Positions 1-9,953 of a DNA stretch of 64,000 nucleotides are shown piece by piece. This stretch comes from Burkholderiales bacterium (lineage in GTDB: Bacteria; Pseudomonadota; Gammaproteobacteria; Burkholderiales; Burkholderiaceae_C). The stretch covers positions 1 through 64,000 of the forward strand of contig RXJV01000011.1 in the NCBI GenBank assembly GCA_003963075.1, written 5' to 3'. The position numbers and the translations under genes are program-made. The notes under the pieces are model-generated. The model worked only from the letters and a program-made list of their open reading frames with translations, made no database searches and was not told where the DNA came from. How positions within the stretch are numbered: the stretch's first letter is position 1; each line of letters starts with the position of its first letter.

Positions 1-1367
1 GGGTGGTGAACGGCCGCCCAGCGGTTGTTCTCCTCGTCGTGCTCGAACATCGGGAAGTCGACCACCCACAGCGGCGCCCACTTGTCCTCGAACAGGCCGT
101 TGGCCTTGCCGAAGTCGCTGTGGCCGACCTTCAGACGCAGCGCGCCGATGGCGTCGTTGACGATCTTGGCTTTGTCAGCGCCAAAGAACAGCAGGTCGCC
201 GTCCTGGGCGCCGCTGCGCTTGAGGATCTCAGCCACGGCCTCGTCGTGCAGGTTCTTGACGATGGGCGACTGCAGGCCCTCGCGGCCCTTGGCGACCTCG
301 TTGACCTTGATCCAGGCCAGGCCCTTGGCGCCGTAGATCTTGACGAACTCGGTGTAGGCGTCGATCTCGCCGCGGCTCATCGCGGCACCGCCCGGCACGC
401 GCAGCGCGACGACGCGGCCGCCCGGCGTCGTGGCCGGGCCGCTGAAGACCTTGAAGTCGACCGTCGTCATCGCGTCGGTCAGCTCGGTGAACTCGAGCTT
501 CACACGCAGGTCGGGCTTGTCGGAGCCGAAGCGATGCATGGCCTCGGCGTACTTCATCACCGGGTAGTCGCCCAGCTCGACGTTCAGCGCCTTGCGGAAG
601 ACATGGCGGATCATGCCCTCGAACATCGAGCGGATTTCCTCCTCGGTGAGGAAGCTGGTCTCGATATCGATCTGCGTGAACTCGGGCTGGCGGTCAGCGC
701 GCAGGTCCTCGTCGCGGAAGCACTTGGTGATCTGGTAGTAGCGGTCGAAGCCCGCCACCATCAGCAGCTGCTTGAACAGCTGGGGCGACTGCGGCAGCGC
801 GAAGAAGTGGCCGTCGTGCACGCGGCTGGGCACGAGGTAGTCGCGTGCGCCCTCGGGCGTGCTCTTGGTGAGCATCGGCGTCTCGATGTCGATGAAGCCG
901 TGCTCGTCCAGGAATTTGCGCACCTCCATCGCCACCTTGTAGCGCAGCATCAGGTTGTTCTGCATGTAGGGGCGGCGCAGGTCCAGCACGCGGTGCGTGA
1001 GCCGGGTCGTCTCGGACAGGTTGTCGTCGTCGAGCTGGAAGGGCGGCGTGACCGACGGATTCAGCACCTCGATCTCGTGGCACAGGATCTCGACCTTGCC
1101 AGACACGAGGTTGGCGTTCTCGGTGCCGGCGGGGCGGGCGCGCACCTTGCCGATGATCTTCAGGCAGAACTCGTTGCGGACTTCTTCCGCCACTTTGAAC
1201 ATGTCGGCGCGATCGGGATCGCAGACGACCTGGACGAGGCCCTCGCGGTCACGCAGGTCGATGAAGATGACGCCGCCGTGGTCACGGCGACGATGGGCCC
1301 AGCCCATCAGGGTCACGGTCTGGTCGAGCAGCTGTTCGCTGACTTGGCCGGCATAGCAGGTACGCAT
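1..1367 (-). CDS. aspS: Aspartyl-tRNA synthetase, 3' end cut by window edge
   Basis: Class IIb synthetase that charges tRNA-Asp (or tRNA-Asp and tRNA-Asn in the non-discriminating form common in betaproteobacteria). The protein starts [14 protein letters not shown] and shows an N-terminal OB-fold anticodon-binding domain (about residues 1-110). The catalytic core follows, with [19 protein letters not shown], then [11 protein letters not shown] and the motif-2 region ([16 protein letters not shown]). The bacterial GAD insertion domain comes next. About 455 codons are present of the usual 590-600, so motif 3 and the C-terminus lie outside the window. It is the last gene of a minus-strand group with DUF502 and FmdB, a common arrangement in Burkholderiales. 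Confidence 0.97.
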   Translation of the reverse strand, partial: MRTCYAGQVSEQLLDQTVTLMGWAHRRRDHGGVIFIDLRDREGLVQVVCDPDRADMFKVAEEVRNEFCLKIIGKVRARPAGTENANLVSGKVEILCHEIEVLNPSVTPPFQLDDDNLSETTRLTHRVLDLRRPYMQNNLMLRYKVAMEVRKFLDEHGFIDIETPMLTKSTPEGARDYLVPSRVHDGHFFALPQSPQLFKQLLMVAGFDRYYQITKCFRDEDLRADRQPEFTQIDIETSFLTEEEIRSMFEGMIRHVFRKALNVELGDYPVMKYAEAMHRFGSDKPDLRVKLEFTELTDAMTTVDFKVFSGPATTPGGRVVALRVPGGAAMSRGEIDAYTEFVKIYGAKGLAWIKVNEVAKGREGLQSPIVKNLHDEAVAEILKRSGAQDGDLLFFGADKAKIVNDAIGALRLKVGHSDFGKANGLFEDKWAPLWVVDFPMFEHDEENNRWAAVHH

Positions 1368-1463
1368 GGGGTTCTCCGGATGCTTTGCGGGGGTGTTCTG
1401 TGGAGGCGCTGATGAGCTCGCTCGGCTCTCAGGATTGGACGCCGGCCGGGGCGCCCAACCCTT

Positions 1464-2156
1464 CTAATTTCGCGGCGCGCCCTGGGGGTCTCGCGCCGCC
1501 ACGTCGGCCGGCGCACAGGGGTTGGCAGGCTGCGGTTGGGGCGCCACCGTGCCCATCGAGATGATGTACTTCAGCGCCTCGTCCACCGTCATCTGCAGCG
1601 GACGCAGCTCGGCCGTCGGCACGATCAGGAAGAAGCCGGAAGTCGGGTTGGGCGTGGTCGGCACGTAGACGCTGGTGTGCTCACCATCCAGATGGCAGGC
1701 CACCTCGCCGCTGGGCGTGCCGGTGACGAAGGCGATGGTCCAGCTGCCGGCACGCGGGTACTGCACCAGCACCGCCTCACGGAAGGCGTTGCCGCTGCTG
1801 GAGAACAGTGTGTCCGAGACCTGCTTAACCGAGCTGTAGATGCTCTTGACGATGGGGATGTTGGACAGCAGCCGGTCCCACTGCGTCAACAGCCACTGGC
1901 CAAAGATGTTGGCGACGAAGACGCCCGTGGCCAGCAGCCCGGCGGCCAGGATGACGACACCCAGGCCCGGCACGTGGCGCAACTCCAGCAGGCCCTCGCG
2001 CAGCGACACCGGCAGGATCAGGGCCAGCGCGGCCAGCAGCGAGCCAAACACGCCGTTGACGACGTCGAGCACCTGGGCCAGCACCCAGATCGTGATGGCC
2101 AGCGGCAGCCAGACCAGCAGGCCGGCGACGAGGTATTTGCGGAGTGAGGCGCCCAC
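1464..2156 (-). CDS. DUF502 family inner-membrane protein
   Basis: A 230-residue membrane protein of the DUF502 family, whose biochemical role is unknown. Two hydrophobic segments lie near residues 8-50 and 65-95. They are followed by the family-typical region SNIPIVKSIYSSVKQVSD and a soluble beta-rich part ending in the motif VPTTPNPTSGFFLIVP. Translation starts at GTG; an AGGA sits about 7 bases upstream, and the start lies 11 bases after the stop of the FmdB gene, so the two are probably co-transcribed. The C-terminal tail after about residue 205 is Pro/Ala-rich and not conserved-looking. Family assignment is firm; function cannot be stated. Confidence 0.9.
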   Translation of the reverse strand: MGASLRKYLVAGLLVWLPLAITIWVLAQVLDVVNGVFGSLLAALALILPVSLREGLLELRHVPGLGVVILAAGLLATGVFVANIFGQWLLTQWDRLLSNIPIVKSIYSSVKQVSDTLFSSSGNAFREAVLVQYPRAGSWTIAFVTGTPSGEVACHLDGEHTSVYVPTTPNPTSGFFLIVPTAELRPLQMTVDEALKYIISMGTVAPQPQPANPCAPADVAARDPQGAPRN

Positions 2157-2167
2157 GTCGTTCCTGG

Positions 2168-2461
2168 TCAGTGGCAGGCGCAGGACCCGCCGCAGGCCGC
2201 AGGCGGCGACGCCGCGCTGCTGGCCTCGGCCTTGGGCGCCTCGGCCGGCGCGGGAGCATTGGCAGGCGCCGCGGTGCCGCTGCCCTTGAAGTCGGTGGCG
2301 TACCAGCCCGAGCCCTTGAGCTGGAAGCCTGCCGCCGTGAGCTGCTTGCCGAAGGCCTCGGCGCCGCAGGACGGGCAGGTGGTCAGGGGAGCATCAGAAA
2401 GCTTTTGCAGCACGTCCTTGGCGTGGCCACAGGCGCTGCAGCGGTAGGCGTAGATCGGCAT
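2168..2461 (-). CDS. FmdB-type zinc-ribbon protein
   Basis: A 97-residue protein beginning MPIYAYRCSACGHAKDVLQ, the signature of the FmdB/CxxC_CXXC_SSSS putative regulatory family. Two CxxC pairs (CSAC and CPSC) should bind one zinc ion. An Ala/Pro-rich linker follows, and the tail is Cys/His-containing (CGGSCACH). The name comes from a formamidase-operon regulator, but most homologues, including those beside aspS in Burkholderiales, have no tested role. It heads the FmdB-DUF502-aspS group on the minus strand. Confidence 0.9.
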   Translation of the reverse strand: MPIYAYRCSACGHAKDVLQKLSDAPLTTCPSCGAEAFGKQLTAAGFQLKGSGWYATDFKGSGTAAPANAPAPAEAPKAEASSAASPPAACGGSCACH

Positions 2462-2528
2462 GGTGGTGCAAAAGAGAAGGCAAAGCCCGAGATTTTAGGG
2501 CCTGGCCGCCGGTTTCAAGCCCGGCCGC

Positions 2529-3992
2529 TCACGGATGCGGCTTGAGGTGGTGGCTGACGTGCTCGTGCCGGTTGGCCAGCAGCTGGGGCATCAGCGAGCC
2601 CAGCACCATACCGGCCAGCGCGGCCAGCAGGCCAGCCAACTGGCCCGGGAAGCGCTCGCCCCAGGTGGTGATCTGCGGGAAGAAGGCCACCCACACCGCA
2701 ATGCCGGCAAAGATCGAGAAGATGGCGCCCTGCGTCGTCGCACGGCTCCAGTACAGGCCGAACACCAGCGGCACGAAGGCCGCCACCAGCGTGACCTGGT
2801 AGGCCGCGCTGACGAGGTCGTAGATCGGGGTGCCCTGCAGCGCAATCGCGTAGGCCAGCACCGCGAAGGCAAAGACCACGAGCGTCACCCGCATCGCGAC
2901 GAGCTGCTGCTTGTCGCTCATCTGCGGCCGGATCTGCCTGAGGATGTTCTCGACGAAGCTGGTGGTCGGCGCCAGCAGCGTGGCCGAGGACGTGCTCTTG
3001 ATCGCCGACAGCAGCGCGCCGAAGAACAAAATCTGCATGATCAACGGCATATGGCCCATCACAAAGCTGGGCAGCACGCGCTGGTAGTCGTTCTGGGCCA
3101 GCTCCAGGGCCTTGTCGCCCATCACGCCAACCGCGGCCAGCACGATGAACATCGGCACGAAGGCGAAGGCGATGTAGCTGAAGCCGCCGATCATGGCGCC
3201 ACGCTGGGCGGTCTTGGCGTCCTTGGCCGACATCACGCGCTGGAACACGTCCTGCTGCGGAATCGAGCCCAGCATCATCGTCAGGCCCGAGCCGATGAAC
3301 ATGGCCAGCTGGGTGAAGCTGGGCTCGGGCAGGAAGCGGCCCAGGTCGCGGTTCTTTGCCAGGTCCAGCACCTTGTCCGGGCCGCCGGCCAGGTCGGCCG
3401 CGAACACGGCAATGACGCCCAGGCCGATGACCAGCACGATCATCTGGATGAAGTCCGTCCAGGCCACGGCCAGGAAGCCGCCAATGACGACATAGACCAG
3501 CACCGCGAGCAGGCCGACGATCATGCCGGTCTGCGGGCTCATCGCGCCGTCGGTCAAGATGTTGAAGACCAGGCCCAGCGCCGTGACCTGGGCGGCCACC
3601 CAGCCCAGGTAGCTCAGGATGATGGCCAGCGAGCAGAAGATCTCGACGCCCTTGCCGTAGCGCTGGCGGTAGAAGTCGCCGATGGTCAGCAGGTTCTTCT
3701 GGTAGAGCTTGGCCGCAAAGAAGGCGCCCACCAGCACCAGGCACAGGCCGGCGCCGAAGGGGTCCTCGACGACGGCGTTCAGGCCGCCCTGCACGAATTT
3801 GGCTGGCAGGCCCATCACGGTCTCGGCGCCGAACCAGGTCGCGAAGGTGGTGGTCACCACCATGATCAGCGGCAGGCTGCGGCCGGCAACCGCGAAATCG
3901 CTGGTGTTCTTGACCCGTGTGCCCGCCCAGACGCCAATACCCAGCGTGCCGAGCAGGTAGAGCACGACGAAAACGATCAGCGTGGTGTTCAT
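2529..3992 (-). CDS. Sodium:solute symporter (SSS family)
   Basis: A 487-residue polytopic inner-membrane protein of the solute:sodium symporter family. It is predicted to import an organic solute (sugar, carboxylate or amino acid type) with Na+. Family features seen are the N-terminal helix followed by VKNTSDFAVAGRSLP, the segment ATWFGAETVMGLPAKF, and GGFLAVAWTDFIQMIVLV in the middle helices. About 13 hydrophobic stretches are visible. I chose ATG at 3992 (MNTTLIVFVV) because the in-frame extension further upstream is not membrane-like. Neighbours give no clue to the substrate, and no binding-protein partner is present. Confidence 0.88.
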   Translation of the reverse strand: MNTTLIVFVVLYLLGTLGIGVWAGTRVKNTSDFAVAGRSLPLIMVVTTTFATWFGAETVMGLPAKFVQGGLNAVVEDPFGAGLCLVLVGAFFAAKLYQKNLLTIGDFYRQRYGKGVEIFCSLAIILSYLGWVAAQVTALGLVFNILTDGAMSPQTGMIVGLLAVLVYVVIGGFLAVAWTDFIQMIVLVIGLGVIAVFAADLAGGPDKVLDLAKNRDLGRFLPEPSFTQLAMFIGSGLTMMLGSIPQQDVFQRVMSAKDAKTAQRGAMIGGFSYIAFAFVPMFIVLAAVGVMGDKALELAQNDYQRVLPSFVMGHMPLIMQILFFGALLSAIKSTSSATLLAPTTSFVENILRQIRPQMSDKQQLVAMRVTLVVFAFAVLAYAIALQGTPIYDLVSAAYQVTLVAAFVPLVFGLYWSRATTQGAIFSIFAGIAVWVAFFPQITTWGERFPGQLAGLLAALAGMVLGSLMPQLLANRHEHVSHHLKPHP

Positions 3993-4054
3993 GGAGTCTG
4001 GCCCGGCGGGCGAAAAATTGGCGCGGATTATGAGGGCGCCGCAAAAAGACCCGG

Positions 4055-5617
4055 CTAGAGGCCCATCCCCAGAAGGCGCGCCATCAGCCAGGTCAGCAGC
4101 ACGCCGAAGCTGAAACCAACGCCCGCCCACACCAGGCCGGCGAGCAGCCGGTTCGTGCTGCGCAGCTCACGGACCAGTGCCTTCAGGTCGGCATCGCCGC
4201 CACGGCGGACCTGGGCCTTGAGTGCGTCATGCAGCAGCCGCGGCAGTTCGGGAATGAACTGCGCAAAGCGCGGCGCCTCCTTCTGCAGCTGCTTGTTCAG
4301 CGCGGGCCAGCCGACCTGCTCGTTCATCCAGCGCTCCAGGAAAGGCTTGGCCGTGGCCCAGAGGTCGAGCTCCGGGTCCAGCTGGCGCCCCAGGCCTTCG
4401 ATGTTGAGCAGCGTCTTCTGCAGCAGCACGAGCTGCGGCTGGATCTCGACATTGAAGCGGCGCGAGGTCTGGAACAGCCGCATCAGCACCTGGCCGAGCG
4501 AGATGTCCTTCAGCGGCCGGTCGAAATGCGGCTCGCAGACGGCCCGCACGGCGCTCTCCAGCGCATCCACCCGCGTCTCCGGCGGCACCCAGCCGGAGGC
4601 GATGTGCAGCTCGGCCACGCGCTTGTAGTCGCGCTGGAAGAAGGCGATGAAGTTCTGCGCGAGGTAGTCCTTGTCGACCTCGGTCAGCGTGCCGATGATG
4701 CCGAAGTCCAGCGCGATGTAACGGCCAAAAGTCTCCGGTGCCAGGCTGACCTGGATATTGCCCGGATGCATGTCGGCATGGAAAAAGCCGTCGCGGAACA
4801 CCTGGGTGAAGAAGATGGTGACGCCATCGCGCGCCAGCTTCTTGATGTCGATGCCGGCCGCCTCCAGCGTGGCTCGCTGGGAGATGGGCACGCCCTTCAT
4901 GCGCTCCATCACGATGACCTCGGAGCTGCACAGCTCCCAGTGCATCTCGGGCACCAGCACCAGCTCCAGCCCGGCCATGTTGCGGCGCAGCTGGGCCGCA
5001 TTGGCCGCCTCGCGCACCAGGTCGAGCTCGTCGTGCAGATAGGTATCGAACTCGGCCACCACCTCGCGCGGCTTCAGACGCCGACCGTCGGCCGAGAAGC
5101 GTTCGATCCAGACTGCCAGCTGGCGCATCAGTGCCAGATCGTCGTCGATGACGTCCAGCATGCCGGGGCGCAGCACCTTGACCGCCACCTCGCGGCCGTC
5201 CTTGAGCGTCGCGAAATGCACCTGCGCAATGCTGGCGCTGGCGACCGGCTCGGCATCAAAACTCGCGAACAGCTGCTCCAGCGGCCGGCCGAATGCACGC
5301 TCGATCATCTCCCGCGACTGCAGCGCCGGGAAAGGGGGCACCCGGTCCTGCAGCAAGGCCAGCTCCAGCGCCACATCCTCGGGCAGCAGGTCGCGCCGGG
5401 TCGACAGCACCTGCCCGAACTTGACGTAGATCGGCCCCAGCTGCTCCAGCGCCAGGCGCAGCCGCACGCCACGCGGCTCCTGCCAGCTGCGCCCGAGGCG
5501 CGTGAAGCGTCTCAGCAGCTGGAAGCGCCGCCGTCGCAGCCCGGACAGCGCCAGGTCATCGAGACCAAAGCGCCAGACCGTCCACAGAATGACCAGCAAG
5601 CGCGAGACAAACCTCAT
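4055..5617 (-). CDS. ubiB: UbiB-family ubiquinone biosynthesis ATPase/kinase-like protein
   Basis: A 520-residue member of the ABC1/UbiB atypical kinase family, required for ubiquinone synthesis and acting at the inner membrane. Hallmarks seen: KFGQ at about residue 66 (the KxGQ motif that replaces normal kinase activity with ATPase), ASASIAQVH in the nucleotide loop, the ELD segment [21 protein letters not shown] in the catalytic loop, and the metal-binding LDFGIIG. Two hydrophobic helices at the C-terminus form the membrane anchor. Its ATG overlaps the stop of the SCP2 gene by 4 bases (ATGA), so the two are translationally coupled. Length is close to the usual 540-550. Confidence 0.95.
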   Translation of the reverse strand: MRFVSRLLVILWTVWRFGLDDLALSGLRRRRFQLLRRFTRLGRSWQEPRGVRLRLALEQLGPIYVKFGQVLSTRRDLLPEDVALELALLQDRVPPFPALQSREMIERAFGRPLEQLFASFDAEPVASASIAQVHFATLKDGREVAVKVLRPGMLDVIDDDLALMRQLAVWIERFSADGRRLKPREVVAEFDTYLHDELDLVREAANAAQLRRNMAGLELVLVPEMHWELCSSEVIVMERMKGVPISQRATLEAAGIDIKKLARDGVTIFFTQVFRDGFFHADMHPGNIQVSLAPETFGRYIALDFGIIGTLTEVDKDYLAQNFIAFFQRDYKRVAELHIASGWVPPETRVDALESAVRAVCEPHFDRPLKDISLGQVLMRLFQTSRRFNVEIQPQLVLLQKTLLNIEGLGRQLDPELDLWATAKPFLERWMNEQVGWPALNKQLQKEAPRFAQFIPELPRLLHDALKAQVRRGGDADLKALVRELRSTNRLLAGLVWAGVGFSFGVLLTWLMARLLGMGL

Positions 5618-6159
5618 GCGCTGCTGCCGGGCGAAGTGGGCGACGCGCGCTGGACCAGGCCCGACAGCGTGCCGCGCAGCACGCGGCCGAACTGCGCGAG
5701 CTGGCGCGCCGCCAGCGGGCCGACGATGCCGGCCAGGTCGTCCTCGATGTCCCAGCGCAGGTTGTCCATCAGCCAGTGCATTTCGCCGGCAAACGCGGCG
5801 TCGCCCTGTACCGTGACGCCCGGCGCGCCGCCGCTGATCACACCCAGCGCGAGCTTGGCCGGGTTGGACGCGTCGATCTCGATGCGCAGGCCGCCCGCAC
5901 CGGCCGGGGCGGCATCGAGGCGCTCGAACAGGCCGGCCGGCGTGACGCCCAGCGCCAGATCCGGCACCGCGGGCAGCAGGCTGGGCCAGCCCGCCAGATG
6001 CACCGTCAGCCCGCGCCCGGCCAGCGGCCTCAGGCGCTGGCAGGCCACGGGCTCGCGCGACAGCACATGGTTGATCAGAAGCACGAGGCGGTCCTGCAGC
6101 GCCGGCATCAGCAGCGGCGTGAGGGCGGGCAGGGGCGGCATGGGCCAGGGCGCAGACAT
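5614..6159 (-). CDS. ubiJ: SCP2-domain protein, UbiJ-like ubiquinone biosynthesis factor
   Basis: A 181-residue protein with a sterol-carrier-protein-2 type domain (about residues 10-110) and a C-terminal region containing [23 protein letters not shown], which is characteristic of UbiJ. In E. coli, UbiJ is an accessory factor of the soluble Ubi complex that binds ubiquinone intermediates. I chose ATG at 6159 ([10 protein letters not shown]) because upstream in-frame sequence is intergenic in character. The 4-base overlap with ubiB supports the identification. The gene normally follows ubiE, but here ubiE lies about 36 kb away on the same strand beyond the EPS locus. Confidence 0.85.
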   Translation of the reverse strand: MSAPWPMPPLPALTPLLMPALQDRLVLLINHVLSREPVACQRLRPLAGRGLTVHLAGWPSLLPAVPDLALGVTPAGLFERLDAAPAGAGGLRIEIDASNPAKLALGVISGGAPGVTVQGDAAFAGEMHWLMDNLRWDIEDDLAGIVGPLAARQLAQFGRVLRGTLSGLVQRASPTSPGSSA

Positions 6160-6292
6160 GCCGAAGATTGTAGGCAGCGGCCCCCGCGTCAGAGGGTTTG
6201 CCTTCGGACTGTCAAATTTGCTGAGCGAGAATCTTGGATCGCCTTCCCGCCAGCCCCGGCCGTAGCGCCGCAAGGCGCCAAGCAACCAAACG

Positions 6293-7681
6293 ATGTTCGA
6301 GGATCGAAGCTACAAGAGGACGTTCTACAGCGCACCGCAGTCGGTTGAGTCGCTGATCGCCGCTTTCCTTGAGCCTGGAATCATCGTCGGCAGCTTTCTG
6401 GCCGTCAGTGGGCATTTCGATGAACCGCTGATGCGACCGGCCCTGACGCTGTGCCTGCTGGTGTTCGCGTTGACCTTTCCGGGCCGCAACCGGTTCAACG
6501 ACCACCCGGCCAGCGCCTTGGTGGACGTGGTGTCCTCCTGGCTGATGCTGCTCAGCATCCTGTTCCTGTGCGGCTACGCGACCAACAGCCTGCACTATTT
6601 CGAGGAGCGGGTCCTGATCTGGTGGGCCGTGATCACACCCGTCGTGCAAATCGTGGCGGTCGAGGCCGGCCGGCGTGTGCAGCGCTGGCGCGCCAGCGCA
6701 CCAGGCTCGCGGCGGACCGCCGTCGTCGTGGGCGCCGGCCCGCTCGGCCACAAGCTGGCGCGCGCCTTGCGCGAATCTCAAGGCGTCATCTGCCTGGGCT
6801 ATTTCGACGACCGCAGCCGCGACCGGCTGCATCCGGCGGCCGGCGAGGAACTGCTCGGCCGGCTGTCCGAACTGAGCGATTACGTGCGCAGCCATGGCGT
6901 GCGCGAGGTCTACATCACGCTGCCGCTCGGCTCGCAGCCCCGCATCGTCGAGTTGCTGGAGCAGGTCCAGGGCACGACGGCCTCGCTGTTCTTCGTGCCC
7001 GATGTGTTCGGCATCAGCATCATCCAGGGGCGGCTGCAGGACATCAGCGGCGTGCCGGTGGTGGGCATCTGCGAGACGCCGTTCACGGGCACCAACCAGC
7101 TCGTCAAACGGCTCAGCGACATCGTGCTTGCGTCGCTGATCCTGGTGCTGATCTCGCCGATCCTGCTGGTGCTGGCCATCGGCGTCAAGCTGAGCTCGCC
7201 CGGGCCCATCATCTTCAAGCAGCGCCGCAACGGACTGGATGGCGAGGAGATCATCGTCTACAAGTTCCGCTCGATGCGCACGCTGGACAACGGCAACGTC
7301 GTCAAGCAGGCCACCAAGGACGATCCCCGCATCACGCGTTTCGGCGCCATCATCCGGCGCACCTCGCTGGACGAACTGCCGCAGTTCATCAACGTACTGC
7401 AGGGCCGCATGAGCATCGTCGGCCCGCGCCCGCATGCGGTTGCCCACAACGAGGAGTACCGCAAGCTCATCAAGGCCTATATGGTGCGGCATAAGGTCAA
7501 GCCCGGCATCACCGGCTGGGCCCAGGTCAACGGCCTGCGCGGCGAGACCGACACCATCGACAAGATGAAGGCACGCGTTGAATACGATCTGGAGTACCTC
7601 CGCAACTGGTCGCTGGCCCTGGACATGCAGATCATCCTGCGTACCGTGCGGCTGGTGGTGTTCGACCGCCATGCCTACTGA
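6293..7681 (+). CDS. epsB: Undecaprenyl-phosphate sugar phosphotransferase (EpsB/WcaJ-like)
   Basis: A 462-residue polyprenol-phosphate hexose-1-phosphate transferase. It starts the EPS repeat unit by moving a sugar phosphate, probably glucose-1-P, from its UDP form to undecaprenyl phosphate in the inner membrane. It has four or so N-terminal membrane helices, a CoA-binding-like Rossmann domain (VVVGAGPLGHKLARAL), a re-entrant helix near residue 285 and the C-terminal catalytic domain. The catalytic domain carries KFRSMRTL, RRTSLDELPQFINVL, GPRPHA and KPGITGWAQVNG. It is the first gene of the plus-strand EPS half and diverges from ubiJ across 133 bases. Which sugar is transferred cannot be read from sequence alone. 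Confidence 0.93.
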   Translation: MFEDRSYKRTFYSAPQSVESLIAAFLEPGIIVGSFLAVSGHFDEPLMRPALTLCLLVFALTFPGRNRFNDHPASALVDVVSSWLMLLSILFLCGYATNSLHYFEERVLIWWAVITPVVQIVAVEAGRRVQRWRASAPGSRRTAVVVGAGPLGHKLARALRESQGVICLGYFDDRSRDRLHPAAGEELLGRLSELSDYVRSHGVREVYITLPLGSQPRIVELLEQVQGTTASLFFVPDVFGISIIQGRLQDISGVPVVGICETPFTGTNQLVKRLSDIVLASLILVLISPILLVLAIGVKLSSPGPIIFKQRRNGLDGEEIIVYKFRSMRTLDNGNVVKQATKDDPRITRFGAIIRRTSLDELPQFINVLQGRMSIVGPRPHAVAHNEEYRKLIKAYMVRHKVKPGITGWAQVNGLRGETDTIDKMKARVEYDLEYLRNWSLALDMQIILRTVRLVVFDRHAY

Positions 7682-7693
7682 GGCTCAGACCCG

Positions 7694-8926
7694 ATGAGCG
7701 TCATTCCCCTCCTCAACCGAACCCTGCCGCTGCGCCCGCTGTCGCTGTGCCTGCTCTCCCTGGCCAGCCCGGCATGCTGGAGCCAGAACGTGCCGCATTA
7801 CGTTGGCGGCTCGCTGGGCTATACCCAGGTGTCCAACCTCTACCGGGAGTCGGCCAATGGCAACGACGACACCGTCATTTCTACCGGCCTGCTCGCCGGC
7901 GCCGACCAGCGCCTGGGTCGGCAGCATGTGACCGTCGACGCGTCGCTGCAAAACAACCGCTACTCGCGCGACACCAGCCTGAACAACCAGTCTTACTCGC
8001 TGCGGTCGGCGCTGGACTGGCAAACCATCGGCAACCTGTCGGGCACCTTGAGCGCGACCAGCTCGCGCGCGCTGGCCGATTTCAATATCGGCGGCATCGC
8101 GCCGATTCGCAAAAAGAACACGCAGCGCGACGACACCTACGCGGCGGTCGCTCGCATCGGTGTGCTGACCCGCTACACGGTTGAGCTCGGGTACAGCCAA
8201 ACCCGCCGCAGCTTTTCGGCAGCCGAGTACGAGCGCCTCGCGTTTGATGCAGACACCACCTCGCTCGGCGTGTATGCCACCCCTGGAGCCAACATCCGCC
8301 TCGGCGTGACGGCGAGGCAGCAAAACGGACATTCGCCGAACTACGCGCAGCGCTTTGCAATTGACCCGGTCACCCAGCAGGTGGTCGTGGTCACCGTGGC
8401 GAATGACTCGAGCCGTCGCGACCTGGATCTGACGGCCAGCTGGTCGAGCGGACAGCCCCTGACGGGTTCGGTCCGCCTCAGCCGCAGCCGCACCAAGAAC
8501 AGCCTGCCCGGGGTGGCGGACTTTTCCGGGACCACCGGCGCCATCAGCCTGAACTGGCAGGCGAGCGCCAAGCTGGCGCTGCAGGCCCAGCTGTCGCGTG
8601 ACACCGGCCAGTCAACCCAAGTTCGTGCGTCCGACGTGAACCAGCGCTTCTGGTCGTCCCAGCTCAGCGCCAGCTATTCGATCACCAGCGCCGTCGCGCT
8701 CACCTCCTCGGCCGGTTACCTGCACAGCACGACGCAGACCGTCGACCTGGTCACCGCCCCAGGCTACGACAACACCCGGACCTACGCCTTGGGCGTGCGC
8801 TGGGCCTATTCGCAATCACTGTCGGTCGGCTGCCAGTACACGCGCAACAACCGCGACAGCAGTACCGGGTTTCTGTCCTACAAAGCCGCCAGCACGGGCT
8901 GTGTGGCGCAAGTCCTGGTGCTCTGA
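7694..8926 (+). CDS. epsL: EpsL-like outer-membrane beta-barrel protein of exosortase-B EPS loci
   Basis: A 410-residue protein with an N-terminal signal peptide (hydrophobic core about residues 12-28, probable cleavage near CWSQ). The rest alternates short amphipathic strands typical of an outer-membrane beta barrel and ends with a hydrophobic final strand (CVAQVLVL). Length, repeated Tyr/Ser-rich strands and position beside epsB match the XrtB-associated EpsL family, which is thought to take part in EPS passage across the outer membrane. Its TGA overlaps the galE ATG by one base, so the genes are coupled. The function is inferred from locus context, not demonstrated by a catalytic motif. 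Confidence 0.78.
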   Translation: MSVIPLLNRTLPLRPLSLCLLSLASPACWSQNVPHYVGGSLGYTQVSNLYRESANGNDDTVISTGLLAGADQRLGRQHVTVDASLQNNRYSRDTSLNNQSYSLRSALDWQTIGNLSGTLSATSSRALADFNIGGIAPIRKKNTQRDDTYAAVARIGVLTRYTVELGYSQTRRSFSAAEYERLAFDADTTSLGVYATPGANIRLGVTARQQNGHSPNYAQRFAIDPVTQQVVVVTVANDSSRRDLDLTASWSSGQPLTGSVRLSRSRTKNSLPGVADFSGTTGAISLNWQASAKLALQAQLSRDTGQSTQVRASDVNQRFWSSQLSASYSITSAVALTSSAGYLHSTTQTVDLVTAPGYDNTRTYALGVRWAYSQSLSVGCQYTRNNRDSSTGFLSYKAASTGCVAQVLVL

Positions 8927-9942
8927 TGCCAACTACCATCCTCCTCACCGGCGCCGCCGGCTACATCGCCTCCCACACCTGGCTCGCACTCCAGCAGGCC
9001 GGCTTCCGCGTGGTCGGTGTCGACAACTTCACCAACAGCTCGCCCATCGTCCTGGACCGTCTGGCGGAACTGGCCACGGCCCCGATCGAGTTCGAACGCG
9101 CCGATGTGTGCGACGCCGCTGCGCTGGATGAGATTTTTGGCCGCCACCGGCCGGCCGCCGTCGTGCATTTCGCGGCCTTCAAGGCGGTCGGGGAGTCGGT
9201 CGCGCAGCCGCTGGCCTACTACCGCAACAACCTCGGCGGCCTGGTCAACACCTGCGAGGTGATGCGGCGCCACGGCTGCACGCGCATGGTGTTCAGCTCC
9301 AGCGCAACGGTCTACGGCGCCCCCGAGCAGTTGCCGCTGCGCGAGGATGCACCGACCTCGGCCACCAACCCCTACGGCGCCAGCAAGCTGATGGGCGAGC
9401 AGATCCTGCGCGACCTCGGTACCGCCGACCCGACCTGGCAGACCGCGTCCTTGCGCTACTTCAACCCGGTCGGCGCTCACGAGAGCGGCCGTATCGGCGA
9501 AGACCCGCGCGGCACGCCCAACAACCTGATGCCCTATGTGGCCCAGGTGGCCGTGGGCCGGCGCGACAAGCTGTCGGTGTTCGGCAATGACTATCCGACG
9601 CCCGACGGCACCGGCGTGCGCGACTACATCCATGTCACCGACCTCGCCGAAGGCCATGTAGCGGCGCTGCGCCGGCTGCTGGACACCCCGGGCTCGCTGA
9701 CCGTCAACCTCGGCACCGGCCGCGGCTACAGCGTGCTGGAGCTGGTGCGCGCCTACGAGGCCGCCAGCGGCCGGCGCGTGCCCTACGAGATCGTCGCCCG
9801 CCGCCCGGGCGATGTGGCCGCCTGCTGGGCCGACCCGGCCCTGGCGCGCGAACTGCTCGGCTGGCAGGCGCAGCTCGACCTCGCACGCATGTGCGAGGAC
9901 AGCTGGCGCTGGCAGCAACTCAATCCCCAAGGTTTCAACTGA
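8926..9942 (+). CDS. galE: UDP-glucose 4-epimerase
   Basis: A 338-residue short-chain dehydrogenase/reductase that interconverts UDP-glucose and UDP-galactose with bound NAD. Seen are the NAD-binding GAAGYIASH near the N-terminus, FAAFKAVGES, the catalytic Ser/Thr region SSSATVYG, the YxxxK dyad in YGASK, and RYFNPVGAHESG, all diagnostic for GalE. The usual GYIGSH is GYIASH here, a conservative change in the dinucleotide loop. The length matches E. coli GalE. It is coupled to the upstream barrel gene and followed 11 bases later by manC, so its likely role is to supply UDP-galactose for EPS. Confidence 0.95.
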   Translation: MPTTILLTGAAGYIASHTWLALQQAGFRVVGVDNFTNSSPIVLDRLAELATAPIEFERADVCDAAALDEIFGRHRPAAVVHFAAFKAVGESVAQPLAYYRNNLGGLVNTCEVMRRHGCTRMVFSSSATVYGAPEQLPLREDAPTSATNPYGASKLMGEQILRDLGTADPTWQTASLRYFNPVGAHESGRIGEDPRGTPNNLMPYVAQVAVGRRDKLSVFGNDYPTPDGTGVRDYIHVTDLAEGHVAALRRLLDTPGSLTVNLGTGRGYSVLELVRAYEAASGRRVPYEIVARRPGDVAACWADPALARELLGWQAQLDLARMCEDSWRWQQLNPQGFN

Positions 9943-9953
9943 TCGTCACGTCC

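Noticed and set aside
3-1412. Long plus-strand open frame opposite aspS
   Set aside because: The minus strand encodes a complete set of aspartyl-tRNA synthetase motifs; the plus-strand reading is a GC-driven shadow with no recognisable domain.
2535-4058. Long plus-strand open frame opposite the sodium:solute symporter
   Set aside because: It is His/Gln/Arg/Asp-rich, typical of antisense readings of membrane genes, and shows no fold or start signal.
4229-6265. 678-residue plus-strand open frame opposite ubiB and ubiJ
   Set aside because: It spans two well-supported minus-strand genes and has no domain; the length comes from high GC.
6160-6292. Promoter before epsB
   Set aside because: TTGCCT and a few A/T-rich hexamers occur, but no pair has both a fair sequence and 16-18 base spacing.
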